Shown here: piece after piece, positions 53,832 through 61,109 of the stretch
Layout of the letters: the number at the start of each line of letters is the position of its first letter
How positions within the stretch are numbered: position 1 is the stretch's first letter
IMG/VR virus record: IMGVR_UViG_3300025087_000002
Coordinates: 1 to 64,000 of that record
Strand: one strand, 5' to 3'
Length of the DNA stretch: 64,000 bases
Origin: a virus
The notes under the pieces: generated by a model
The model's database searches: none
What the model saw: only the letters and a program-made list of their open reading frames with translations
Told to the model about the DNA's origin: nothing
Program-made: the position numbers and the translations under genes

Positions 53832-53847
53832 CAATAACACTTGATAA
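53831..53847 (-). promoter_or_regulatory. Late promoter-like element 6
   Basis: Minus strand TTATCAAGTGTTATTGT followed by AGGG. It is the most divergent copy and lies 108 bp before the 53722 start. Confidence 0.55.
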
Positions 53848-53882
53848 TCAAATAATAGTTTAAAAAATAGTTGTTAGTACTC

Positions 53883-53911
53883 TTTACAAACCAAGAAAAA
53901 TATGATACAAT
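53883..53911 (+). promoter_or_regulatory. Sigma70-type promoter of leader RNA
   Basis: TTTACA (53883-53888), 17 bases, TACAAT (53906-53911). The next gene is 225 bp away and has its own promoter, so this promoter may serve a separate RNA. Confidence 0.6.
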
Positions 53912-53960
53912 AGGAAACAACAGTAGGACGTTAGGTAGTGTTACATCAGTCTTTTCTTGC

Positions 53961-54014
53961 GTTTAACTATGTATAACCTTTCGTAGCAAAAAGCGGAGAA
54001 AGGTTGTGTTAAAC
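53961..54014 (+). ncRNA. Strong two-part hairpin, candidate small RNA
   Basis: GTTTAAC (53961-53967) pairs with GTTAAAC (54008-54014), and AACCTTTC (53975-53982) with GAAAGGTT (53998-54005), giving 15 pairs with an asymmetric internal loop and a purine-rich apical loop (GTAGCAAAAAGCGGA). It is 50 bp downstream of a promoter and outside any gene. No known family recognised. Confidence 0.5.
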
Positions 54015-54076
54015 AATGTAATAAACCTTAGACAAATGGCACGGATAAGTTTAATTAAAATAATTTATTATTTCTC

Positions 54077-54105
54077 TTGATTTCTAATTATAGATATGGT
54101 ATAAT
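54077..54105 (+). promoter_or_regulatory. Sigma70-type promoter of right operon
   Basis: TTGATT (54077-54082), 17 bases, TATAAT (54100-54105), 30 bases before the first start codon, with AAAGGAGTAACT as ribosome binding site. Confidence 0.72.
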
Positions 54106-54135
54106 ATAGGTATTAACAATAATAAAGGAGTAACT

Positions 54136-54504
54136 ATGAAGTTAGAGTTTACTATAGATGAGAAGCAATATCTTAACATGGTAATAAAAGATGCAATACA
54201 AGGAGCTAAGAATAACAAAGCAAGGAATACTGTTAGATATGGTAACAAAGTATTAGCTAAGTTTGACCATAATAATGTCTATAGTGAGTTAAAGTTAAAG
54301 GAATTAGATATACTAGCTAAATTGGTAACTAGTTCTGTTGAAACTCTAGATAAACTATCTCAAGATGACAAACTAAAGGATAAGTTAGATATTATAAGTA
54401 CTAACTTAAAGTTTGCAAAGCAATTCTCTATTAAACTTAACCAACTATATGTTGAACATGCTAATAGATGTTATTTACTTGATAATACTGAGAAACGTAG
54501 CTAG
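54136..54504 (+). CDS. Helical hypothetical protein (122 aa)
   Basis: All-helical basic protein with no recognised domain. It is the first gene after a strong promoter, implying early and high expression. Function unknown. Confidence 0.6.
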   Translation: MKLEFTIDEKQYLNMVIKDAIQGAKNNKARNTVRYGNKVLAKFDHNNVYSELKLKELDILAKLVTSSVETLDKLSQDDKLKDKLDIISTNLKFAKQFSIKLNQLYVEHANRCYLLDNTEKRS

Positions 54505-54512
54505 GATTATAT

Positions 54513-55178
54513 ATGTCATATTTTGATTCAAATGGATTGCTTAACAGTATAGATAACGAAGATGGTGGAGAAAATAGTATGTTATACACATTTGAGTATA
54601 TACTACTATTTAAGTTATGTTATGGATTTAATTGTCATGAATACTTAACATTTACTGAAGCTATGGATAAATGTGAACTAAGTAAAGGTGTGTTTAAACA
54701 ACATCCAACAAATATAGATTCAATGAGTCATGATAACTTAACATCTATGGTATGTTATTCTAAATTATTTAATAAGAAATACCATAAAGATATTTGGGAT
54801 GAAATAAAGAGACAAGGATACTTTAAATATGATAACCAGACACCAGATAAACCGACTAAATGGTTACACCCTAGAGATACAATATACTATGGTATACTAA
54901 ACAATAATGTTATATGTTATATGTTTATACCAATACTATTTATTATGATGTTAGTTAGTATGTTTGAAGAAAAAGAATCTACTTGTGGTAAGATACTATG
55001 GTTTATTAGAATATATAGTTCAAACAATTTATTTTTTAAATTGTTTTTTAAACCAATATATGATATAATACTAAGAGTACAGTATGGAAAGAATCCATTA
55101 CAACAATTATTTAGTATTTACTTTAAGGAAGTTAATCATCCAATACACTATTTAACAAGGGTTTATTATGAACGATGA
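54513..55178 (+). CDS. Phage membrane-associated protein (221 aa)
   Basis: The protein opens with SYFDSNGLLNSIDNEDGGEN, a conserved phage pattern of unknown function, followed by YTFEYILLFKLC. It holds an extended hydrophobic segment near residues 131-149 (VICYMFIPILFIMMLVSMF). It overlaps the next gene by 11 bases. Confidence 0.55.
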   Translation: MSYFDSNGLLNSIDNEDGGENSMLYTFEYILLFKLCYGFNCHEYLTFTEAMDKCELSKGVFKQHPTNIDSMSHDNLTSMVCYSKLFNKKYHKDIWDEIKRQGYFKYDNQTPDKPTKWLHPRDTIYYGILNNNVICYMFIPILFIMMLVSMFEEKESTCGKILWFIRIYSSNNLFFKLFFKPIYDIILRVQYGKNPLQQLFSIYFKEVNHPIHYLTRVYYER

Positions 55179-55530
55179 TAAAGATTTTATACTAGAATTA
55201 GAGAAGAAACTAAAAGAAGCTCAGAAAGAAAATGGTATATATTCATCTTTTGATGAGTGGTATGAAGTAAATAAAGCTAGAGTGAACTGTATTGAAGCTT
55301 ATGTTAACAATGAAGATTTAGTACGTATAGGTTGGGAAGCTAGAACTGAGGAAGTACATTCACTTAAAATGAAATATAATCAATTACTAAATCATGTTGG
55401 TGGTAAGGAGATAATTGAAGGTATTGTTAGTCTTCCTATTCCAGTAAAGGAAATAGATGTTGTAATATCAACATTGTTTAAAGTTGTTGGAGCATTAATT
55501 GTTGTTTTTGGGATATATTACTTCATATGA
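55168..55530 (+). CDS. Helical protein with C-terminal anchor (120 aa)
   Basis: A helical N-terminal part ends in a transmembrane segment (VVGALIVVFGIYYFI). It overlaps its neighbours (ATGA at the end). Family unknown. Confidence 0.5.
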   Translation: MNDDKDFILELEKKLKEAQKENGIYSSFDEWYEVNKARVNCIEAYVNNEDLVRIGWEARTEEVHSLKMKYNQLLNHVGGKEIIEGIVSLPIPVKEIDVVISTLFKVVGALIVVFGIYYFI

Positions 55531-55742
55531 GAGTATTACTAGGAACAACAATAACTAATTACTTCTTTAAAAAATCAGATATGAAAGAAAATATGAATCA
55601 TATCTTTTATTGTGATTTTGAAAGCATTGAAGAAGTTGAAAATTTTATACATAATTCATATAATAATAGATTATTAATATTACTAAATCCAAATGGAGAA
55701 CAAGATGACGAAAGAAGCGAAAGGGAATCTGATTTGTGTTAA
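55527..55742 (+). CDS. Hypothetical protein (71 aa)
   Basis: Short protein with a central CDFESIEEVENFIHNS helix, as in other small phage proteins. It overlaps the next gene by 38 bases. Unknown function. Confidence 0.45.
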   Translation: MRVLLGTTITNYFFKKSDMKENMNHIFYCDFESIEEVENFIHNSYNNRLLILLNPNGEQDDERSERESDLC

Positions 55743-56025
55743 GTGTGGTAAAAAAACATATAGAAATCATAGAGGTGTTGGTTTGTGTAGAGATTGTCAA
55801 CCTTACATTAGAGATATGAGAGATATGTTTGTTGACGAAGCTCTTACTATTGAAAAAAATGGTGAAAAGGAAAGATTGAATGTGAAAGTAACAGGCACAC
55901 TCAATACATCATTGATTGTTAATTTTCTTATCAGTAATAAAAAACCTGAAGATGAATTTGTTGAGTTTAAAAAGAAAAAAGAAGAAGCAATTTTATTAAG
56001 TAAAACTATGGATAAGAAAAAATAA
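55705..56025 (+). CDS. Zinc-ribbon protein (106 aa)
   Basis: Start 55705 is chosen because GGAG lies eight bases upstream. A zinc ribbon, CVKCGKKT and CRDC, starts the protein and a Lys-rich tail ends it. Probably nucleic-acid binding. Family unknown. Confidence 0.55.
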   Translation: MTKEAKGNLICVKCGKKTYRNHRGVGLCRDCQPYIRDMRDMFVDEALTIEKNGEKERLNVKVTGTLNTSLIVNFLISNKKPEDEFVEFKKKKEEAILLSKTMDKKK

Positions 56026-56405
56026 TGAAATTAGCTATATGCGGATCTAGAACTATAACATTAAGTCCAGAAGAATTACATACTTATATTAATAAATTAT
56101 ATTCAGAAAGATTCTTAGATCCATATGCTGAAGATTTTATAAAAATAGTAAGTGGTGGAGCTAAGGGTGTAGATTTGTCTGCAAAAATATATAGTGAATT
56201 ATATAATATTGATTATATTGAATATCTTCCTGATTGGGATAAATTTGGTAAATCTGCTGGATATATTAGAAATAAGGAAATAGCTAAATGTGCAGATAAA
56301 TTATTATTAATATGGGATGGTAGGAGTAGAGGTTCGAATATTACAAAAACATTATTTGAAAAATTAAATAAACCTATATATCAAATAGTTTTGGAGAAAG
56401 TATGA
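56025..56405 (+). CDS. SLOG-family nucleotide-binding protein (DUF2493/YspA-like)
   Basis: The 126-residue protein starts MKLAICGSRTITLSPEEL, with VSGGAKGVDLSAKIYSE and DKFGKSAGYIRNKEIAKCAD. It follows the SLOG Rossmann-like pattern of YspA/DUF2493 proteins: GSR at 7-9 and GGAKGVD at about 47-53. These bind nucleotides or derivatives, but the ligand of phage members is not known. It ends in an ATGA overlap with the dUTPase. Confidence 0.75.
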   Translation: MKLAICGSRTITLSPEELHTYINKLYSERFLDPYAEDFIKIVSGGAKGVDLSAKIYSELYNIDYIEYLPDWDKFGKSAGYIRNKEIAKCADKLLLIWDGRSRGSNITKTLFEKLNKPIYQIVLEKV

Positions 56406-56842
56406 AATTAGAATTTAAAAAATTAAATAGAGATGCTATAATTCCTTCGTATGGTCGTGATGGTGATTCTGGTTTTGATTTTAGTTCTGTTATATCTAGA
56501 AGGATAACAATACAACCAGGAGAGACTATGTTAATTCCAACAGGTTTAAGTGTAAATATACCAGAAAATTATGAGATACAGATTCGACCAAGAAGTGGTC
56601 TTACGTTAAACACTAAACTAAGAATAGCTAATAGTCCTGGAACAATTGATTCGAACTTTTTGGGTGAAATATGTATTATTGTTGATAACATAAGTCAAAC
56701 ACAAACTGAGTATATAAATTTTGGGGATAGGATAGCACAAGGGGTCTTATGTAAAGTTACTAAAGCTAACATTGAAGAAGTTGAAATAATAACAAAAGAA
56801 ACCAATAGAGGTACTAATGGTTTCGGTAGTAGTGGAGTATAA
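56402..56842 (+). CDS. dut: dUTP diphosphatase
   Basis: The 146-residue protein shows all five trimeric dUTPase motifs: DSGFDFSS (about 22-29), RPRSGL (62-67), NSPGTIDSNFLGEI (77-90), INFGDRIAQ (about 105-113) and RGTNGFGSSG (about 136-145). Catalytic Asp83 is kept. The usual motif III Tyr, which lies against the deoxyribose, is Phe86. The enzyme removes dUTP and supplies dUMP, matching the dNMP kinase elsewhere in the window. Confidence 0.92.
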   Translation: MKLEFKKLNRDAIIPSYGRDGDSGFDFSSVISRRITIQPGETMLIPTGLSVNIPENYEIQIRPRSGLTLNTKLRIANSPGTIDSNFLGEICIIVDNISQTQTEYINFGDRIAQGVLCKVTKANIEEVEIITKETNRGTNGFGSSGV

Positions 56843-56845
56843 AAA

Positions 56846-57112
56846 ATGTTTGAAAAAATTATTTATTATTATCTAACGTTAGTTGATATACCTAATATAT
56901 TTAATATTTATAATAAACCTTACGTTGAACAGAACGTTAGAACATATACATTTTTCGAACTTACTGATGTAGAAAATTATAGTGATGAGTATTTAAATAA
57001 ACAGTTATTTTTTCTAGTACACCTAAATGATCCAGAATTTGTATATAACTATGATGAATATTTGTTAACTATATTAAACGAAATAGAATATAGAAAGATA
57101 ATTAACTCTTGA
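56846..57112 (+). CDS. Hypothetical protein (88 aa)
   Basis: Acidic aromatic small protein rich in Tyr and Asp. Its stop codon lies within the following promoter. Function unknown. Confidence 0.5.
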   Translation: MFEKIIYYYLTLVDIPNIFNIYNKPYVEQNVRTYTFFELTDVENYSDEYLNKQLFFLVHLNDPEFVYNYDEYLLTILNEIEYRKIINS

Positions 57113-57137
57113 CTGTTTTTAAAAGCTATGTTATAAT
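57109..57137 (+). promoter_or_regulatory. Sigma70-type promoter with structured leader
   Basis: TTGACT (57109-57114), 17 bases, TATAAT (57132-57137). Transcription would start near 57144, at the base of hairpin 57145-57168. Confidence 0.78.
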
Positions 57138-57144
57138 TAGATAT

Positions 57145-57236
57145 TCTCAGAAAAGCCTCCTTCTGAGATAGACAAGGAAGTCGATAGTATCCTCTTATAT
57201 GGTAGATAAAGAAATGAATTTTTTATCTATCCTTTT
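57145..57236 (+). ncRNA. Candidate small RNA / attenuated leader
   Basis: Hairpin 1, TCTCAGA/TCTGAGA (57145-57151 and 57162-57168), exposes a loop containing GCCTCCT, complementary to AGGAGG-type ribosome binding sites. Hairpin 2, GGTAGATAAA with TTTATCTATCC (57201-57232, one bulge), is followed by TTTT. It is either a free-standing RNA of about 92 nt or an attenuator before the HAD gene. Confidence 0.55.
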
Positions 57237-57250
57237 ATAAAGAGAATTAT

Positions 57251-57934
57251 ATGGGTAATTTAATTACATTGGAAGAGTTTAAAAAACTATTAGATAATAA
57301 AAAATATTTATTATCTGATAAATCAACAAATAAAATTCCTGCGGTTGTTCTAGATATAGATGATTGCCTACTAAATTTTATAGTAACTCTAATACTTCTT
57401 TTTAATAAAATAAATAACACAAATATAAACACAAACCAAATCATAGAATGGAATTTTGAAAGTATCTTACTGAAAGACGATATTAATAATAGTTTTATAC
57501 AAGGTAAAGATATTCGAAATTTTATGAAAAGCTATGAAAAAGAAATTTTAACTTTATTGACACCTCTTCAATATGTTAACGACACATTAAATATAATTAA
57601 CAAATTAGGTTATAAAATAATACTTTTAACAGCAAGAGATAAAAAACATACAAAAACCACAAGGTTTAATCTATCACATAATGGTATTTTATACGATAAA
57701 ATTATTTTTAATTCGAACAAAAAGGAAATAATTAAACAATTATCAAAAAAATACAATATAGAATTATATATCGATGATAATGTTAATAATATAGTTAACG
57801 TTAATAGTCTAGGTTTAGTTAAAAATATATGTATGGTAAATCAAGCTCATAATATATATAAAAATATACCAAATAACATTAAAAGAATTGATGGTATATA
57901 TGAAACAATTTCTTTATTAAAAGAAATAGATTAG
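57251..57934 (+). CDS. HAD-family 5'(3')-deoxyribonucleotidase-like protein
   Basis: The 227-residue protein has HAD motif I AVVLDIDDCLL (Asp35 and Asp37), motif II IILLTARDKK (about 121-130) and motif IV LYIDDNVNNI (about 174-183). Phage enzymes of this type dephosphorylate nucleoside monophosphates or polynucleotide ends. Substrate not assigned. Translation follows the candidate attenuator. Confidence 0.75.
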   Translation: MGNLITLEEFKKLLDNKKYLLSDKSTNKIPAVVLDIDDCLLNFIVTLILLFNKINNTNINTNQIIEWNFESILLKDDINNSFIQGKDIRNFMKSYEKEILTLLTPLQYVNDTLNIINKLGYKIILLTARDKKHTKTTRFNLSHNGILYDKIIFNSNKKEIIKQLSKKYNIELYIDDNVNNIVNVNSLGLVKNICMVNQAHNIYKNIPNNIKRIDGIYETISLLKEID

Positions 57935-57944
57935 AAGGATATAA

Positions 57945-58190
57945 ATGAAAATAAACATAAATCATTATAGAACAGGTAAGAAAATATTAGAAAACTATTT
58001 AAAAATGTTTCCTAATACTGAAAAATCACAACTACTAGCTGAATTTTCAGCAACTCAAGGAGTACCATTATTGATATGTTATTACTTTCTAGGTGAATTA
58101 CAAGGGTTTGATGATTTTATACGTAATAAGATTATAGAATATAAGAAATACTACGATATTGATATGATGGAAGGAGAAACTTATGAATAA
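57945..58190 (+). CDS. Helical hypothetical protein (81 aa)
   Basis: Helical small protein with MFPNTEKSQLLAEFSATQGV, followed by YYFLGELQGFDDFIRNK. GAAGGA lies upstream. Possibly a DNA-binding or regulatory protein; no family is recognised. Confidence 0.5.
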   Translation: MKININHYRTGKKILENYLKMFPNTEKSQLLAEFSATQGVPLLICYYFLGELQGFDDFIRNKIIEYKKYYDIDMMEGETYE

Positions 58191-58524
58191 TCTAGATACT
58201 AATATAATATATGTAACAAAAACTAAAGATTATACTATGTTATATGCTAAAATTACAGCTATTGGTAAACATAATGTTTGTTATGATAGATGTAAAGATT
58301 TAAATGATCTAAACTCTGGATTAGCTATGGAAGAATGTTCTAGTATAGATGATTTTAGGTCTTTTTTTGAAGAATATAAAGAAAAGCCTAAAAAAGTAAC
58401 ATTATATCGTTATTTATATGATGGGGCTGGTGGAATACTTCATTTAAGTGAGTGGAGTAGTGAAAAAAAAGAAAAACAAACATGGATACTTATGGAATTT
58501 ACTAAAGAAATAGATTTAGAATAA
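58183..58524 (+). CDS. Hypothetical protein (113 aa)
   Basis: Mixed alpha/beta protein with three cysteines and VTLYRYLYDGAGGILHLSEW in its C-terminal half. Overlaps the previous gene by eight bases. Function unknown. Confidence 0.5.
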   Translation: MNNLDTNIIYVTKTKDYTMLYAKITAIGKHNVCYDRCKDLNDLNSGLAMEECSSIDDFRSFFEEYKEKPKKVTLYRYLYDGAGGILHLSEWSSEKKEKQTWILMEFTKEIDLE

Positions 58525-58535
58525 GGAATACAACA

Positions 58536-58757
58536 ATGAGTAAAAAACTAAAGCCTGAAGTAACTGATCCTACAACAAAACTAATATTATCTATACAAGA
58601 TGTTGGTTGGGGTTTTATTGTACCAGCTGCTAGTGATAAAGATGATGTGATAAATGGTATGTTAATTGGTAATAATGAATTTTTAGATTTAGTACATAGT
58701 TATTTACCAGAAAACTTCGCTCAGATTCTTAAAGAGAAAATGGAAAAGAAAGGATAA
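58536..58757 (+). CDS. Hypothetical protein (73 aa)
   Basis: Small protein with a short helix at each end and central WGFIVPAASDKDDVI. It precedes the peptidase gene by two bases. Function unknown. Confidence 0.45.
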   Translation: MSKKLKPEVTDPTTKLILSIQDVGWGFIVPAASDKDDVINGMLIGNNEFLDLVHSYLPENFAQILKEKMEKKG

Positions 58758-58759
58758 TT

Positions 58760-59164
58760 ATGATAACACTTAAAGAGGTTATTGGAGATATAGATTTCGA
58801 TGAATTAGACGAACAGATACAAGATAATATAATAGATCTTCTGGATAAAATTAACATAATTAGAAAAGCTTGGAATAAACCAATGATTGTTACATCAGGG
58901 TTTAGAACTATGGAAGATCATATAAGAGTATATAGAGAAAAAGGAATAACTGATGTAACTAAAATACCTATGAAATCGTTACATTTAACAGGAAAAGCTA
59001 TTGACATATATGATCCAAATTTTGAGTTAACAGATTGGTGTAAATTAAATAATAGTAAAATACTAAAAGAAGTGGGGTTATGGTGTGAAGATGATAAGTC
59101 AGTAAAAAGATTACATTTTCAAACGAGTCCTCCTCGTAGTGGTAGTCGATGGTTTAAACCTTAA
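58760..59164 (+). CDS. M15-type peptidase (endolysin-like)
   Basis: The 134-residue protein carries SGFRTMEDHIRVYREKGITD, then SLHLTGKAIDIYDP with His75 and Asp82, and RLHFQTSPPRSGSRWFKP with His119. These are the zinc ligands of peptidase family M15 enzymes (VanY, phage endolysins). It would cut peptide cross-links in peptidoglycan. It has no signal peptide, so it needs a holin, or it acts otherwise. It may complement the exported transglycosylase. Confidence 0.8.
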   Translation: MITLKEVIGDIDFDELDEQIQDNIIDLLDKINIIRKAWNKPMIVTSGFRTMEDHIRVYREKGITDVTKIPMKSLHLTGKAIDIYDPNFELTDWCKLNNSKILKEVGLWCEDDKSVKRLHFQTSPPRSGSRWFKP

Positions 59165-59174
59165 AGGAGTTAAT

Positions 59175-59621
59175 ATGGAATTTATAAGAAATATACAAGC
59201 TAATATTATTGTTTTTTATGAAACGGTTAAAAGATTTTTCTATTATGGTTGGAAACTAAGAAAGAATGGAGATTGGGATTATAATTACTTATATAAGATC
59301 ATACATCTTAAGATTTGTAATATAGAAAAAGCTATAAAAAATGATAAACTACATAGTTGGTCTAAACGAGATTTTAGAGATCTTAAAATAGCTAAGAATT
59401 GTTTAGATAGACTAATAAACGACAGATATACAGTATATAGTAATGAAGATAGATATCTTGAAAGAAAAGTACATCCTGAATTTGGTATAGTTTATAGTAT
59501 TAAACCTGATAAACTTAAATTTTATAAAAAATCTTTAGAAAAAGAACAATATCTACGTAATCAAGATATGGATATGTTTTGTAAGATACTAAAAGAAAGA
59601 AGTACCCGATGGTGGATATAA
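59175..59621 (+). CDS. Hypothetical protein (148 aa)
   Basis: Start 59175 is chosen because AAAGGAG lies eight bases upstream. The protein is basic and helical with a hydrophobic N-terminus (FIRNIQANIIVFYETVKRFF). It lies between the peptidase and the nuclease-like gene. No family is recognised. Confidence 0.5.
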   Translation: MEFIRNIQANIIVFYETVKRFFYYGWKLRKNGDWDYNYLYKIIHLKICNIEKAIKNDKLHSWSKRDFRDLKIAKNCLDRLINDRYTVYSNEDRYLERKVHPEFGIVYSIKPDKLKFYKKSLEKEQYLRNQDMDMFCKILKERSTRWWI

Positions 59622-59625
59622 TACT

Positions 59626-60129
59626 ATGTTAAAGTATATAGTAAACAAAGATACTATAAATCTATGTAAACAGTTTGCTTTAGATTCAGTAGAAAGTAGC
59701 TTAGATGAATATTCAAAACGCAATCAATCAAACAAAGAATTAATCATTCAACAAATATTTGAAGGTAAGGTAGCAGAATTTGCTGTGTATCAATATTACA
59801 AAGATAGACAACTTGATTGTACTTTACCTGATATATCAATTTATACCAAAAGAAAAAAGTCATTCTCATCAGATTTACAAGTAGGTATGTATCATATACA
59901 TGTTAAATCACAAAATTTAAGTTCACAAAGAAGATATGGTAAGTCTTGGTTATTTCAAGCTAAAGATCCTTTGTTTAAAAAAGCTACAGAATACGATATA
60001 TGTGTGTTCTGTACTGTTGATGAAAACGTTGTAACTATTGAATTAAAGGATCAATTTGTTAATCTTACATTTTCAGAACCTAAATTAGATAAATTAAAAG
60101 GAAATAAAAAAGCTTTTTATCTTGACTAA
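59626..60129 (+). CDS. PD-(D/E)XK nuclease-like protein
   Basis: The 167-residue protein has a helix with IFEGKVAEFAVYQYYKD, then SSDLQVGMYHIHVKSQNLSS. The E, D and HVK residues match the order E...D...ExK or HxK of restriction-endonuclease-fold proteins. It could degrade host DNA or process phage DNA. The exact family is not assigned. Confidence 0.6.
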   Translation: MLKYIVNKDTINLCKQFALDSVESSLDEYSKRNQSNKELIIQQIFEGKVAEFAVYQYYKDRQLDCTLPDISIYTKRKKSFSSDLQVGMYHIHVKSQNLSSQRRYGKSWLFQAKDPLFKKATEYDICVFCTVDENVVTIELKDQFVNLTFSEPKLDKLKGNKKAFYLD

Positions 60130-60150
60130 AATTTAAAATTAGTTTATACT
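60122..60150 (+). promoter_or_regulatory. Sigma70-type promoter before pseudoknot leader
   Basis: TTGACT (60122-60127), 17 bases, TATACT (60145-60150). The -35 box overlaps the end of the nuclease-like gene. Confidence 0.72.
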
Positions 60151-60169
60151 TTATAAATAACGACGATGC

Positions 60170-60235
60170 TCAGGTAGCTCCTGACTGATCTATGGGATAA
60201 CGGTTAGCCATAGTAAGAATAACAAAAATCCGTTA
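60170..60235 (+). ncRNA. Pseudoknot leader RNA, candidate riboswitch
   Basis: TCAGG/CCTGA hairpin (60170-60184) is followed by CTATGG/CCATAG (60190-60213). The loop of the second holds TAACGG (60198-60203), which can pair with CCGTTA (60230-60235), giving an H-type pseudoknot with an A-rich third loop. The AAAGGA ribosome binding site starts six bases later. Confidence 0.5.
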
Positions 60236-60251
60236 CAATTAAAGGATATAT

Positions 60252-60377
60252 ATGTTTTTAATTATTTTTTGGTTAGGAGCAGCTACTACAGTTACAGCTA
60301 TTGGAATTGATAGTGATTGGAAGTTTGAGTTAAATGGTATAAAATTATATAAAGAAGAAAGAGCAATAAAGGAGTAA
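60252..60377 (+). CDS. Small membrane peptide (41 aa)
   Basis: Encodes MFLIIFWLGAATTVTAIGID and ends with KEERAIKE. One transmembrane segment at the N-terminus, ribosome binding site AAAGGATATAT, under control of the pseudoknot leader. Function unknown. Confidence 0.55.
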   Translation: MFLIIFWLGAATTVTAIGIDSDWKFELNGIKLYKEERAIKE

Positions 60378-60381
60378 TTTT

Positions 60382-60594
60382 ATGAAAAAAGCGATTTTAA
60401 TTAGTGATAATACATCGATAAATAGAGTTAAAAAAATTTTTAAAAATATAAAGAACATTACAAATGATATTGATACGTTGCGTGGTGAAAAATATGATGA
60501 AATTATAATCGTTGATGGTACAAATATAAAAAATTTTGAATATATTATGGACACATTAAAATCTATTTCTGATAAAATAACATTTTATATATAG
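60382..60594 (+). CDS. Hypothetical protein (70 aa)
   Basis: Basic alpha/beta protein with KKAILISDNTSINRVKKIFK and YDEIIIVDGTNIK. It looks like a small Rossmann-like half-domain. AAAGGAG overlaps the previous stop codon. Function unknown. Confidence 0.5.
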   Translation: MKKAILISDNTSINRVKKIFKNIKNITNDIDTLRGEKYDEIIIVDGTNIKNFEYIMDTLKSISDKITFYI

Positions 60595-60602
60595 AGGAAT
60601 AT

Positions 60603-60962
60603 ATGATACTATACGATGTAGTCAAAAAAGAACTAATAAAATTTAAAGCTGTTACTGATGATAATGGTAATGAAATCTTTGTAGAAAACATATTCGAACA
60701 AGATGGAACACTATACTCAAATAAAGAACAAGCAATAAAAGAACTAACTAGAATTACTGAAGAACATGAAAAAAACTTAAAAGATACTGGTGATTGGTAC
60801 TTATTACTTAATCCTCAACAGCTTCAACAAGGTTATCACTATACATACGATACAGGTAATGAAGTAATTGAATTCTTTATTCTTGAAAGAGAAATAGATA
60901 TAAAACTTTGTTCCTGTCCCCGTCCTTCTGATGATAATGATGGTATGATACAATTTGATTAA
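60603..60962 (+). CDS. Hypothetical protein (119 aa)
   Basis: Alpha/beta protein with DGTLYSNKEQAIKELTRITE and a central DWYLLLNPQQLQQGYHY. The C-terminus contains CSCPRP. No family is recognised. Confidence 0.5.
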   Translation: MILYDVVKKELIKFKAVTDDNGNEIFVENIFEQDGTLYSNKEQAIKELTRITEEHEKNLKDTGDWYLLLNPQQLQQGYHYTYDTGNEVIEFFILEREIDIKLCSCPRPSDDNDGMIQFD

Positions 60963-60971
60963 TGGAGATAT

Positions 60972-61109
60972 ATGACGAAGATTTTAAACCTTCTTAAACA
61001 AAGAATAGAAGTACATTTAAGTGGTTTTAACGTAAGAGAGAAAGATATACCAGAGTTAACGAAACTTATATTAGAAGAAATAGAAGATTTACTGAAGGAT
61101 AAGAAATGA
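60972..61109 (+). CDS. Small helical protein (45 aa)
   Basis: ATG at 60972 with TGGAGATAT upstream encodes MTKILNLLKQRIEVHLSGFN and ends with EDLLKDKK. It overlaps the RtcB start by four bases (ATGA), so it is translationally coupled to RtcB. Function unknown. Confidence 0.5.
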   Translation: MTKILNLLKQRIEVHLSGFNVREKDIPELTKLILEEIEDLLKDKK

